Origin: Veillonella criceti
GTDB taxonomy: Bacteria; Bacillota; Negativicutes; Veillonellales; Veillonellaceae
NCBI RefSeq assembly: GCF_900460315.1
Contig: NZ_UHIO01000001.1
Coordinates: 899,501-963,500, forward strand
DNA: 64,000 nucleotides
Direction of reading: 5' to 3'
A program made the translations under genes and the position numbers. Numbering within the stretch: position 1 is the first letter of the stretch; each line of letters begins with the position of its first letter. Under the pieces are notes generated by a model that worked only from the letters and a program-made list of their open reading frames with translations, did no database searches and had not been told where the DNA came from. This document shows, piece after piece, positions 16,347-24,451 of this stretch.

Positions 16347-17812
16347 TAAATCACCTCCCAAGTTTTCTTAACACCTTTTCTTACAACGATAGAAATGACC
16401 ACTTTATCAGATGCGTTATAAATAATCGCTATATCCTCATAATATTTAACCAATCTATTTTTAGACTCTTTATAATTAGGTTGTCTATTCCAAATAGATA
16501 CCAATTCTTTTTCAGAGAAATGTCGTTTCCCTTTACCACTTTTTTGACTAATAAATCTAATCACTGCATGGTCTGATAATATTATATCATGCTTTTTACT
16601 AAAATGTTTTACAGTAGATATGCATTTTACTTTAAATTCTTTCTTCCAGTCTAATTTATTTTGTATATCCGAATAAATTTCTTTAAGTATTGATCCTTTT
16701 AATTTACCCTTGGACAATCTACTCTCTAACTTTACATTGCTATAATTTCTAGCTCTAGCAGTCCACGATACCCCCGATTTTACTTCTCTAGACCCATATA
16801 CGCCTAATAAACGCTCCTTTTGTTTTTGGGTAAGTGTTGCTATGAATTCTCGTCCACCTTGTTCTACATTATCTTTTTCCTTTTTCCCCTCTAATTCTTC
16901 TTTATACATTGGTTCTAAATGACAAAGACAATGTGGATGAGCTGGCAACATGGGTATTTTATCCTTAGGAAATATACCTTTACCCAGTCCGTACAAATCA
17001 GCACCTGCATACAAATCACAAATATCATGAATAGGATGTCCACTAGATAAACGCCACCTAAAAGCAACTACACTTTCATCATCAGCATATTGAGCCATAA
17101 ATCCATCATGATACGCTCTAGCACTCTCAGTTCGCGCAATACGTTCTGCTACATAACGACTCTTTTCTTGCACTGCTACCCACGTTGCATTTTGTATATG
17201 CTTATTTTGCCCTTTTTCCAAAGCCTCTATAAGTTGATTATAACTAGCACGTAACGGCGTATCAGGTTTGTTATCTTTAACCCTACGTAATGCATTTCGT
17301 TCTAATCGTAATAACTCTATCTTTTCTTTATCTTCTAAATCAAGTTTTCTGGATAATTTAATTAATTCTGAAAGATAATTAGGTAATTTTTGCTTTCTAA
17401 TAACAGCGTTGCCACTATGATATCCATCATACAACGCCATTTTAATCTTAGACACAGACTCATTAACCTTAAAAGCTTTTTGTAAAGCATCTACAATTCG
17501 CTTTCGCATCTCTATATCAGCACCATGTAACTTTGTAGACAAATGCATAGCAGATGCATCCCAAGGTTCCTTTATTTCGTTAGGCAAATACGTAATACTA
17601 GCACCTATCCCAAGCTCTATCCCCGTTTTAATACTATTTACAATTTGCTCTTGAATTATGTTAAAAAAATCTGTATCTTTTATCGCTTGAGTTACAGCCA
17701 TATCAATAGTAAGCCCCTGATTAAATAGTTCAATAATCCGCTCAGATAAAACCTTACCTGCTTTACCATACTCTTTGACAAATTTATTTATAATTTCATT
17801 CAGCGATTCCAT
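16346..17812 (-). CDS. MuF/SPP1 gp7-type head protein with toxin-like C-terminal domain, 488 aa
   Basis: Minor capsid protein ejected with DNA or helping portal assembly. Residues about 1-305 form the MuF part: helical region, then ERIARTESARAYHDGFMAQY, WRLSSGHPIHDICDLYAG and MLPAHPHCLCHLEPMY, the conserved Cys/His core. Residues about 385-488 are unrelated to a plain MuF: IILSDHAVIRFISQKSGKG and later NRLVKYYEDIAIIYN, resembling RelE/BrnT-like (BECR-fold, DUF4258-type) RNases that carry a conserved SDHA-x-x-R. This matches MuF polymorphic toxins of temperate phages. Toxin activity is inferred. Confidence 0.78.
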   Translation of the reverse strand: MESLNEIINKFVKEYGKAGKVLSERIIELFNQGLTIDMAVTQAIKDTDFFNIIQEQIVNSIKTGIELGIGASITYLPNEIKEPWDASAMHLSTKLHGADIEMRKRIVDALQKAFKVNESVSKIKMALYDGYHSGNAVIRKQKLPNYLSELIKLSRKLDLEDKEKIELLRLERNALRRVKDNKPDTPLRASYNQLIEALEKGQNKHIQNATWVAVQEKSRYVAERIARTESARAYHDGFMAQYADDESVVAFRWRLSSGHPIHDICDLYAGADLYGLGKGIFPKDKIPMLPAHPHCLCHLEPMYKEELEGKKEKDNVEQGGREFIATLTQKQKERLLGVYGSREVKSGVSWTARARNYSNVKLESRLSKGKLKGSILKEIYSDIQNKLDWKKEFKVKCISTVKHFSKKHDIILSDHAVIRFISQKSGKGKRHFSEKELVSIWNRQPNYKESKNRLVKYYEDIAIIYNASDKVVISIVVRKGVKKTWEVI

Positions 17813-17815
17813 TTA

Positions 17816-19156
17816 TCAATCGCTCCCCGAATTATTAATTACTATAGGTGGTTCGTTATAAGCGATATCACTTTGGCTATTCTCTACCGATTCAACTAAT
17901 TCATCAAATCGTTCCGTAGTAATGTCCGGGAATACAGCTGCCAATAAACGTTTAAGCACATCTACTTTTAACTCATCTGTAATATTTAAATCTAAAATAG
18001 CCTGTGATTGTGCAATTTTTTCAGTCACATCAACAATACCAAAGTCATTGTCATAAGAAACTGAGTATTCTAGTTCAATACCTTGCCACCGACAAAACAA
18101 ATCTATTATATCTCGCTCCGCTTTAGCACACTGCGTTGCAAAAGAAGCTAACTGCTGATTTGTTCGTTCGAATTCCCACTGCCTTGCAATGCCAGAACTT
18201 GTATTAGTTGATGTACTAATAATAAACGATAAATTAGCTGTCCTATACATGTCCTGAATAATATTAGCAATATGTGTCATATGAATGTTGGCCGGGTCTG
18301 AAGGCGGAGCAATAAAAGAAGGAACATGCATTCCATTACCATCATACCCTAATGCATTGTTAGTCCCAATCACGATATCATTTACATCAAGAGATGGTAT
18401 TGTTAAAACAGGAAATGTTTGATTTCTTAACACCTCTTTTAATTCAGAGCAACTATTATATATTTCCTGTGCCATTCCTGCCAATGATGTAAACTCTGGT
18501 GTAGGTAATGCCGTCCTCTGTTCTAATAATCTACTAAACAAAGGGATTACAGGTATTTTTCCAATTGTGTATGTTCCACTTGATACGCCTGCTTCCTCAT
18601 CATTTATTTCCCAACCATCTAGAGTAAATGTTGTAGTCCTAAAAAGTATTTTATCTTTTTTAATAATTGAAGGTTCTTTGAAAGCAAACGATATTAATTT
18701 GCCATTTTTATCAATAGTACAATCTTCAACTATATCTGGGCTTACAATATATGCATATGGCAGCACTCGCTCATCTTTTAAACCTTTTACAGATAAGGCA
18801 ACTTCATTAGCATTTGAATAATTATCAACAACGATAAACGATACCCCAAAAACTTTAGCTTGAATCGCAGCCTTTTTCATGAACACATCAATATTAGTAC
18901 CGCTACCATCAACATCACGCAAAAACTCATCTAATAACGCAGCTTGAATTCCTTCATAATCTCTCAAAGGTGCTTTTTTAAAGATTGGATCTACCAAAGC
19001 ATTTATAATAGGAGCAAAATAGTTGAGATAAAATGCTTGCTTCTTCCGTGCATTAAACGCCTCTCCAGTTTCTCGTTTATGCTTATGCAGATATCCCCCA
19101 TCATCAAAACCACCAGACCCATAATAAGCATCTTTCAATAACTGATATTTATTCAT
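17816..19156 (-). CDS. Portal protein, 446 aa
   Basis: Dodecameric ring for DNA passage at one capsid vertex. Begins MNKYQLLKDAYYGSGGF at 19156 (AAAGGTGG before it). Long helical body with QEIYNSCSELKEVLRNQTFP and SSGIARQWEFERTNQQLASFA, a motif seen in the stem/wing helices of Firmicute phage portals. It sits between large terminase and MuF, the standard order. Family assigned by context and overall pattern. Confidence 0.78.
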   Translation of the reverse strand: MNKYQLLKDAYYGSGGFDDGGYLHKHKRETGEAFNARKKQAFYLNYFAPIINALVDPIFKKAPLRDYEGIQAALLDEFLRDVDGSGTNIDVFMKKAAIQAKVFGVSFIVVDNYSNANEVALSVKGLKDERVLPYAYIVSPDIVEDCTIDKNGKLISFAFKEPSIIKKDKILFRTTTFTLDGWEINDEEAGVSSGTYTIGKIPVIPLFSRLLEQRTALPTPEFTSLAGMAQEIYNSCSELKEVLRNQTFPVLTIPSLDVNDIVIGTNNALGYDGNGMHVPSFIAPPSDPANIHMTHIANIIQDMYRTANLSFIISTSTNTSSGIARQWEFERTNQQLASFATQCAKAERDIIDLFCRWQGIELEYSVSYDNDFGIVDVTEKIAQSQAILDLNITDELKVDVLKRLLAAVFPDITTERFDELVESVENSQSDIAYNEPPIVINNSGSD

Positions 19157-19167
19157 TCTTACCACCT

Positions 19168-20412
19168 TTAATAATTAACTCGTTTAGCAACAATACCACT
19201 TTCACCTAGCGCATAACGGACAGCGTCAATTGTATGATTATCCTTGTCCGGAAACTCTGATTTAAAATTACCATGCCTATCTTTCTCTAATTCATAGCCA
19301 GTGAATTCTCTATAAGCATTTGGACATCTATTAGGGTCAATATATATTGTATTTATATCATCTACTAACATGCGCATAGTGCGAGCAACTGAACCTTTGC
19401 CTTTTACACACCCTTGTATTCTAACGCCTTGACTTGCTAAATCTGTTATTGATTTACCTTCTGCGTTATCCGCCTTGACTACTCCATCAATATTGCGAGA
19501 TAGAATATATCGTGCTATTGCATCATTTGATATCTTCAATCCCACTTTTTCATGATAAATATGAATAACTTTCTTTTTAGCATCATAATTAAATTCAACG
19601 TATGCCAATGGGTCAATAGACCATCCCCAGTCAAGACCATAGCGTCTATGGTCAAATTGCTCTATCATTTTGTCATCCATATGTAGTGCTTCTACATTAG
19701 TAAATATTTCACCGCCAGTTCCCGTAGGCTTCCCCAAATATTGCCACTCATACTTTAATGGCCGTAAAGCTTTCATAATTTCTGCTTCAATTACAAATGC
19801 TTCACCTAACCAATCTTGAGGGACTTCCAAATATGTCGAATGATATAATGCTTTATCTGGTCGTTCAACCACCGATTCCTGATTAACCCATGAGCGAATA
19901 GACTCAGGAGGATTATATGAATAAAAACACCAGAACTTTTCACCGCCACGCATAACAGACTGCAAAATTGTATTTATATCATCCATATTAGTAAACTCTG
20001 CGAGTTCTTCGAACCAAATATAAGCTATATAGCCTTTCGCAACTTTTATAGATTTAGACTTTAAGGGATCATCTGCTCCACGAAATAAAATTGTATTGCC
20101 ATTAGGCTTATAAGTAAGCTTTAATGGCGTACGTTTAATATCCCAATAAGCACTTACGCCTAATGTTTCTATAGCCCATATTAATTGTGCATAAACACTA
20201 TCTGTTAAAGTGTCTTTCACTCGTCTAAATGCAACTGCATGTCGATTAGCTTCGCTCATCAAACCTTTTATAATTTCTATACTTATGAATGAAGATTTAG
20301 TGCTACCACGTCCACCTTTAAACCAATAATGAGTATATTTATGATTACGAATATCATTGTGTGCTTTATAAAAACTAGTAGCAATTATAGAAGATAAATT
20401 AACTCTACTCAT
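19168..20412 (-). CDS. Terminase large subunit (PBSX family), 414 aa
   Basis: DNA packaging motor. ATPase: Walker A KGGRGSTKSSF (about residues 32-42), Walker B YIWFEELAEF (about 130). Nuclease: GLDWGWSIDPLAY (about 243), VKADNAEGKS and the closing DKDNHTIDAVRYAL (about 392), giving the RNase H-like acidic set. Overlaps the small subunit gene by 8 nt. Confidence 0.92.
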   Translation of the reverse strand: MSRVNLSSIIATSFYKAHNDIRNHKYTHYWFKGGRGSTKSSFISIEIIKGLMSEANRHAVAFRRVKDTLTDSVYAQLIWAIETLGVSAYWDIKRTPLKLTYKPNGNTILFRGADDPLKSKSIKVAKGYIAYIWFEELAEFTNMDDINTILQSVMRGGEKFWCFYSYNPPESIRSWVNQESVVERPDKALYHSTYLEVPQDWLGEAFVIEAEIMKALRPLKYEWQYLGKPTGTGGEIFTNVEALHMDDKMIEQFDHRRYGLDWGWSIDPLAYVEFNYDAKKKVIHIYHEKVGLKISNDAIARYILSRNIDGVVKADNAEGKSITDLASQGVRIQGCVKGKGSVARTMRMLVDDINTIYIDPNRCPNAYREFTGYELEKDRHGNFKSEFPDKDNHTIDAVRYALGESGIVAKRVNY

Positions 20413-20833
20413 CGTCTATATCATCCACTATAACAGGGATGTCCTCCATAGCTACTTGCAATTTATCTGTAAAGAGTTGATGACGCTTACCCATTAATTC
20501 TGCAGCCTTAAGTCTATCTTTAGCTGATATCTGCTTTCGCACTTTTTTAGCTGTACTAATTCCAAGACTACTTTCTACTACAACAACTTCCTCTTCAAGT
20601 TCGCCACGCATTGCTGCAGACAACATAGCTTCCACTTCTTCGGCAGTAGCAATGGACGATTTAAACTCTTTTTGCCTTAATTCCTTAATGCGATTTTGAA
20701 TCTCAAGTTTTCTCAAGTTCTGATTAGCAATTCTATCCGCCGTTTTAGGACTGTACCCAGCCCTAATCGCTGCTTGTGTTCCATTTAAATCAATCAAATA
20801 TTCTACACAAAACTTATCCTGCTTCGGTGTCAC
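20405..20833 (-). CDS. Terminase small subunit, 142 aa
   Basis: DNA recognition partner of the large subunit. MTPKQDKFCVEYLIDLNGTQAAIRAGYSPKTADRIANQNL is cut here to its recognisable core: NGTQAAIRAGYS forms the helix-turn-helix of the Terminase_2 family, followed by a helical oligomerisation part and an acidic tail (VIVDDIDDE). GTG start behind AGGAGGTGA. Confidence 0.9.
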   Translation of the reverse strand: MTPKQDKFCVEYLIDLNGTQAAIRAGYSPKTADRIANQNLRKLEIQNRIKELRQKEFKSSIATAEEVEAMLSAAMRGELEEEVVVVESSLGISTAKKVRKQISAKDRLKAAELMGKRHQLFTDKLQVAMEDIPVIVDDIDDE

Positions 20834-20864
20834 GTCATCACCTCCTTTCTCTCGATAATTTTTA

Positions 20865-20952
20865 TGGCGGAACGTACAGGATTCGAACCTGTGTGCGCGT
20901 TAACGCATAATGGTTAGCAACCACTCGCAATAAACCTCTCTGCCAACGTTCC
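20865..20952 (-). tRNA. tRNA-Ser(GCU), phage-borne, CCA encoded
   Basis: Full cloverleaf on the minus strand: acceptor GGAACGT/ACGTTCC with discriminator G and CCA, anticodon stem AGTGG/CCATT with loop TTGCTAA (anticodon GCU, reads AGC/AGU), a class II long variable arm with GCGT/CGC stem, and T arm ACAGG-TTCGAAT-CCTGT. It lies between a terminator and the small terminase gene, so it is probably transcribed with the late genes. Confidence 0.93.
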
Positions 20953-20960
20953 ATGTATCA

Positions 20961-20987
20961 AAAAAGCACCCACTATTGTGAGTGCTT
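20961..20987 (-). terminator. Intrinsic terminator after the 285-aa gene
   Basis: Minus-strand AAGCACTCAC and GTGGGTGCTT around an AATA loop, followed by TTTTTT. It separates the two-gene cassette from the tRNA and late genes. Confidence 0.8.
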
Positions 20988-20998
20988 AACTTAGCTAT

Positions 20999-21856
20999 TT
21001 ATTTAATCCATATAGCATATTCTATACCAAACCCCATATTGCGTAGATATGTAATCGCAATCACTTTACCAACACTAGTTAATTTATAATGGGTTAAAGG
21101 TGACTGATCCCAAAAATTTCTTAAAGCCTTAAATGTAGGTACTTCCTCTATTAACTGCATAATAGATTCATAATCATCTAATTCCCTATCAGGAAATAAA
21201 TTTCTGTTTATTTCCAAAAAATCCTTTATTATAATGCTAAAACCAAGTGTATCAATAACGCATTTAGCGTACGATAAATGGTCAAATATCAACTCATCAG
21301 AAAAATCATCATATTTATCCAAAATATTTACCATAAAATTACAAAATACCAAAAAAGTATTATAATCTTGATATCTTACATATCTAACCAGAAAGATTAC
21401 AGATAAAATAGACAAATGTTTCTCTGTTAACATTCTCATGGTATCCAAAGCTTCATTAAAAATTATTTTACCCTGTTCACTATCATTAGCTAATAATCTT
21501 TGAACCATTACATCTGCTAACATCGCCTTTAGTTGTTCATCATTTCTTAGAACATATGATTTTTGCATTTGATATAAACCATATTGTACATCAGGTGCAA
21601 CAAAAAGATTATAGAGGTGCGGAAACCTTCCTTTTATCTTATTTAATAACAATTCTGTAATTTCATCAGCTCTCTTATCAGCCTCTAATCGCGCTTCATC
21701 TTTCATCAATAAAAAGTTGTAACGAAAGACATCTTCAGCTATTTGTTTAACATCCAAATAAGTCATACCATTATTAACTGTACACGAGCCATTAATTTGA
21801 ACATTGCTAAATCCGTCTCCAGCCTCAATCTTTTGTGTGTTTTTGTCCCCTATCAT
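20999..21856 (-). CDS. Hypothetical protein of the two-gene cassette (Vpar_1526-like), 285 aa
   Basis: Start MIGDKNTQKIEAGDG at 21856 behind GGAGG (an upstream in-frame start at 21880 has no site). An N-terminal beta-like segment (TQKIEAGDGFSNVQINGS) precedes a long all-helical region (VKQIAEDVFRYNFLLMKDEA, ...LRNDEQLKAMLADVMVQRL). It resembles what I remember as the LPO_1073/Vpar_1526 protein family, named partly after a Veillonella locus; not verified. Overlaps the small membrane gene by 32 nt, ends in its own terminator, and is not a standard packaging gene. A defence or superinfection role is possible but unproven. Confidence 0.6.
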   Translation of the reverse strand: MIGDKNTQKIEAGDGFSNVQINGSCTVNNGMTYLDVKQIAEDVFRYNFLLMKDEARLEADKRADEITELLLNKIKGRFPHLYNLFVAPDVQYGLYQMQKSYVLRNDEQLKAMLADVMVQRLLANDSEQGKIIFNEALDTMRMLTEKHLSILSVIFLVRYVRYQDYNTFLVFCNFMVNILDKYDDFSDELIFDHLSYAKCVIDTLGFSIIIKDFLEINRNLFPDRELDDYESIMQLIEEVPTFKALRNFWDQSPLTHYKLTSVGKVIAITYLRNMGFGIEYAIWIK

Positions 21857-22076
21857 TATTTCCTCCAATATTAACATCACCGTTAATCTGGAGAAATTTG
21901 GAGCCTTTCCCGGCTTTTATATTTTGAGTAGCATGAACCTTAGCATTATTTATTTCGCTCGATTGCGGTTTAAAAAAGAAGGCTTTTATGATCTTATACA
22001 CAATACCAACCACGCTTCCACCAAAAATCCACGACCAATTATCTTTTAACCAGTCAAAAATACTTAACCAATCCAT
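21825..22076 (-). CDS. Small membrane protein of the two-gene cassette, 83 aa
   Basis: One TM segment (about residues 14-33, SWIFGGSVVGIVYKIIKAFFF) then a soluble tail with TQNIKAGKGSKFLQINGDVN. That tail matches the N-terminus of the next protein (TQKIEAGDGFSNVQINGS), so the two probably pair or share a fold. ATG behind GGGGAGG. Function unknown. Confidence 0.6.
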   Translation of the reverse strand: MDWLSIFDWLKDNWSWIFGGSVVGIVYKIIKAFFFKPQSSEINNAKVHATQNIKAGKGSKFLQINGDVNIGGNNDRGQKHTKD

Positions 22077-22137
22077 TGCTCCATCCTCCCCAGAATGAAA
22101 AATTATTATCTTAATTATACCCTAATTAAATTCAAAA

Positions 22138-22171
22138 TAAAATAGGAACCCATTATCAAATGAGTTCCTAT
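22138..22171 (-). terminator. Intrinsic terminator after the late regulator gene
   Basis: Minus-strand TAGGAACTCATT pairs with AATGGGTTCCTA (one mismatch) and is followed by TTTTATTTT. A separate inverted repeat AAGTGTA/TACACTT lies at 22198-22237. Confidence 0.7.
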
Positions 22172-22267
22172 AACCTTTTCCTTGGGGAGGAAAGTGCAAG
22201 TGTAAAACTATCAGCCTTTCAGCTTCTTTCTACACTTTAAATTATACCAATTAAAAAGAATGCCATT

Positions 22268-22717
22268 CTATGACATCTTTTCTCTTTGAAATTGTTCTAA
22301 TGCCAATTCTTTAATTCGCATAATATGTCTCCATGAATAATTACATTCCTGTGCAATTTGTTTCCATGTTTTGCAATTAATGTAGTACGCATGTAATAGA
22401 TACGAAAACTCTGGATTCTCCATGCTATCAATTTCAGCAAGTATATCTTTATATTCATGTAAGACTTCTTTTAATTTAATTAAAAGTTTATCAGTAAGTT
22501 TCTGATATTTTACAATCGTATCACCAATGTCTTTCCCCTTAGAACCTCCCCTAGGCTCTGCACTTAACATAGCAGTTAACCTTTGAGGATTATCATTAAA
22601 ATCATCAACAGTAAGTTGTAATTCTTTAGCTAAACAGCCTAACCCTCTTACTCGAATAAGACGTTCTTTAGCTCTATCGTTTTCATATCCAATAAATTTA
22701 TCCAAATAAACCTCCAT
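22268..22717 (-). CDS. Sigma-4-like late transcription regulator (RinA/ArpU/DUF1492-type), 149 aa
   Basis: Two parts: an N-terminal helical region with RGGSKGKDIGDTIVKYQKL, then a region-4-like helix-turn-helix (NPEFSYLLHAYYINCKTWKQIA, then ECNYSWRHIMRIKELAL). Such proteins close the early region of Firmicute prophages and switch on late transcription. Start at 22717 overlaps the stop of the small upstream gene (TGATG). It ends with a terminator and the late genes begin beyond the cassette. Confidence 0.78.
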   Translation of the reverse strand: MEVYLDKFIGYENDRAKERLIRVRGLGCLAKELQLTVDDFNDNPQRLTAMLSAEPRGGSKGKDIGDTIVKYQKLTDKLLIKLKEVLHEYKDILAEIDSMENPEFSYLLHAYYINCKTWKQIAQECNYSWRHIMRIKELALEQFQREKMS

Positions 22718-22893
22718 CAATCATAACGCCTACCACTCTTTTTATCCTCTAAGCTAATCCGTTGTATTATCTTAAACCCACCAAGCTTACACACTAGCTT
22801 AATTATGCTAATGACTAGTTCTAGCCTAGATTCTTCTTTACAAATTTTCCCTACAGCTTCGTCGGCTGTTGGATCCTTATAGGCTCTCGTCAT
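22717..22893 (-). CDS. Small phage protein, 58 aa
   Basis: MTRAYKDPTADEAVGKICKEE... ending KKSGRRYD. Its ATG overlaps the stop of the DUF3310 gene (ATGA) and its stop overlaps the next start (TGATG), tight coupling that argues for a real gene. The N-terminus resembles the short 'Y.DpTAd.Aig' proteins common in Firmicute prophages before the late regulator. Function unknown. Confidence 0.65.
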   Translation of the reverse strand: MTRAYKDPTADEAVGKICKEESRLELVISIIKLVCKLGGFKIIQRISLEDKKSGRRYD

Positions 22894-23342
22894 CTAACCC
22901 CCTCCATAGCCTTAATCGCCCAGTTTACATACACATCACATTTACGAAGGTCTTGTAACTCGTCATCTTTTTTACCTGCCCTAAATAAGTACTTTAAAGC
23001 GTTGCCTTTGCACCAACCACGATATTCCTCGTCACTTAATACGGATTCAATCACATCTACGCTCTCAATGTCTAAACCTCTTAATTTGTAATGACTAGGA
23101 TTATGTACCATATCCTCATTAGCCTTATTTTGTGCTATAGCATGGTTATTACAGTTTAAGTAATACTGGTAATAATCTTTAACAGCCTTACTAAGAGTCT
23201 CTTTATGGTCTTTAAGTCCCAAAGTAATATCATCACTCAAACTCCTAATAGCCCGTCTTAACTTTAGTGTTTGGCCATTATTAGGCAACTTATCACAATC
23301 AATTATCATATCAATAATATCTAATACATCATACTCATACAT
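22890..23342 (-). CDS. DUF3310 domain protein, 150 aa
   Basis: The C-terminal half carries the family pattern NPSHYKLRGLDIESVDVI, WCKGNALKYLFRAGKKDD and LRKCDVYVNWAIKAM. Phage DUF3310 proteins are annotated as nucleotide kinase-like but the activity is not established. The N-terminal 75 residues are an extra helical segment. Ribosome site GGAGG. Confidence 0.82.
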   Translation of the reverse strand: MYEYDVLDIIDMIIDCDKLPNNGQTLKLRRAIRSLSDDITLGLKDHKETLSKAVKDYYQYYLNCNNHAIAQNKANEDMVHNPSHYKLRGLDIESVDVIESVLSDEEYRGWCKGNALKYLFRAGKKDDELQDLRKCDVYVNWAIKAMEGVR

Positions 23343-23357
23343 TAATCATACCTCCGC

Positions 23358-23493
23358 TCACATTAATGTACTCTGATAAACCATTTTATATACATCCAAA
23401 GTAATATCGTCATAATCTCTATCATACTCAATATCTAGGCAATAATATTGCCCTTTGTTGTATAAGCTCTATAATACGTTGCTCTTTATCCAT
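23358..23493 (-). pseudogene. Small phage ORF with a one-base frameshift
   Basis: ATG at 23493 behind AGAAAGG opens MDKEQRIIELIQQ but hits TGA after 21 codons. One base shifted, the frame continues KGQYYCLDIEYDRDYDDITL to the stop at 23358, immediately before the GCGGAGG site of the DUF3310 gene. The span is 136 nt, one more than 45 codons, so a single-base insertion near CAAAGGG fits. It could also be a sequencing error. Confidence 0.5.
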
Positions 23494-23511
23494 TATTATT
23501 ACCTTTCTACC

Positions 23512-23533
23512 ATTTTGTTGACGTCAACAAAAT
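23512..23533. promoter_or_regulatory. 22-bp perfect palindrome with TTGACGTCAA core
   Basis: The 20 central bases are TTTTGTTGACGTCAACAAAA, flanked by A and T to give 22 bp of perfect symmetry. It lies between the 96-aa gene and the broken ORF, about 20 bp upstream of the latter's ATG. No T run follows the stem, so a protein-binding site is more likely than a terminator. Confidence 0.6.
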
Positions 23534-23542
23534 CGCAAAACA

Positions 23543-23833
23543 TTAAAATCTACTTGCCACTACCTTATTACTCTCAGGCCACCAAGCAACGCTAAAATAG
23601 TAGTAATGATTATAATTATTTAGTGCTGTAACAAAGCCTTTATCGTCTAGCTTATTGCGTATCCGTTGCATATAGCTATCACCAACATCACGTCTTACAG
23701 TCATGTCAACAAAATCATGACCAAGATTAGCCTCATCTTTGATACGCTTTAAAATCTTGCGATACTCCATCCATGCTGCCTTGTATTTATATCTAGCTGT
23801 AACCTCTTGCATATTGCTAGCATTAATTGTCAT
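23543..23833 (-). CDS. Hypothetical phage protein, 96 aa
   Basis: Starts MTINASNMQEVTARYKY at 23833 behind GGGAG. Mixed helix and strand, basic, with a closing aromatic strand (NNYNHYYYFSVAWWPE). No family recognised. Part of the early/middle operon between dUTPase and the late regulator. Confidence 0.55.
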   Translation of the reverse strand: MTINASNMQEVTARYKYKAAWMEYRKILKRIKDEANLGHDFVDMTVRRDVGDSYMQRIRNKLDDKGFVTALNNYNHYYYFSVAWWPESNKVVASRF

Positions 23834-23850
23834 CACTATCGCTCCCTTTA

Positions 23851-24270
23851 CTAATTACCCGTACTCCCTAGACCACCTGTACGCTCTACCGTGACATCAT
23901 CGTCATCAGCGAGTAGATACTCGCAAAATATCCCCTGCATTACACGGTCTCCCTTATCAATTAATACAGGCTCCTCTCCGTTGTTAATCAACATCATCTT
24001 GATAGTATTACCAGTATCAAAGTAATCACTATCAATAATCCCTGTGCAGTTAGTAAGTGTAATACCTCGACTGCCTAGGCTCGACCTAATGTGACAAGCA
24101 AGATACTCATTTTTGTTGCAATACACTCTTACGCAACTATCAATCATAACCTTATCCCCTGGCTTGATTAGCACCTCGACTGGTGATACAAAATCATAAC
24201 CTGCACTCCGAGATGTGCTACGTTTAGGTTTACTTACGCTATCATTGGTTACTATAAATCCTCGTTTCAC
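23851..24270 (-). CDS. dut: dUTP diphosphatase, 139 aa
   Basis: Hydrolyses dUTP to dUMP and keeps uracil out of phage DNA. All five trimeric dUTPase motifs are visible: SAGYDF, HIRSSLGSRG, TNCTGIIDSDYFD, GDRVMQGIF and ERTGGLGSTGN. Start is GTG at 24270, seven bases after AGGAGG; the frame extends upstream without a site. Confidence 0.92.
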   Translation of the reverse strand: MKRGFIVTNDSVSKPKRSTSRSAGYDFVSPVEVLIKPGDKVMIDSCVRVYCNKNEYLACHIRSSLGSRGITLTNCTGIIDSDYFDTGNTIKMMLINNGEEPVLIDKGDRVMQGIFCEYLLADDDDVTVERTGGLGSTGN

Positions 24271-24280
24271 GATATACCTC

Positions 24281-24451
24281 CTATAACTCAACCATTGCCA
24301 TAAAAACATCCCGCTCTAACTCTTTTAGGTCTCTATCTAACTGACCACCATTATCTCGGTACTCGTCAATTAAATCACTAGCTAACTTTAACTCTGCATA
24401 GGCTTTATCCATATGCCCTCTAACTTTAGCTTTAGTCTCATTTAACGTCAT
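24281..24451 (-). CDS. Small coiled-coil phage protein, 56 aa
   Basis: MTLNETKAKVRGHMDKAYAE... ending RDVFMAMVEL, almost entirely helical and charged. Overlaps the RusA gene by 14 nt at its start and ends just before the AGGAGG of the dUTPase gene, so it fits the operon without gaps. Function unknown. Confidence 0.55.
   Translation of the reverse strand: MTLNETKAKVRGHMDKAYAELKLASDLIDEYRDNGGQLDRDLKELERDVFMAMVEL

Noticed and set aside
20865-20952. tRNA gene as the prophage attachment site
   Set aside because: It lies inside the prophage between structural genes, far from the integrase, and keeps a complete structure without a nearby repeat.
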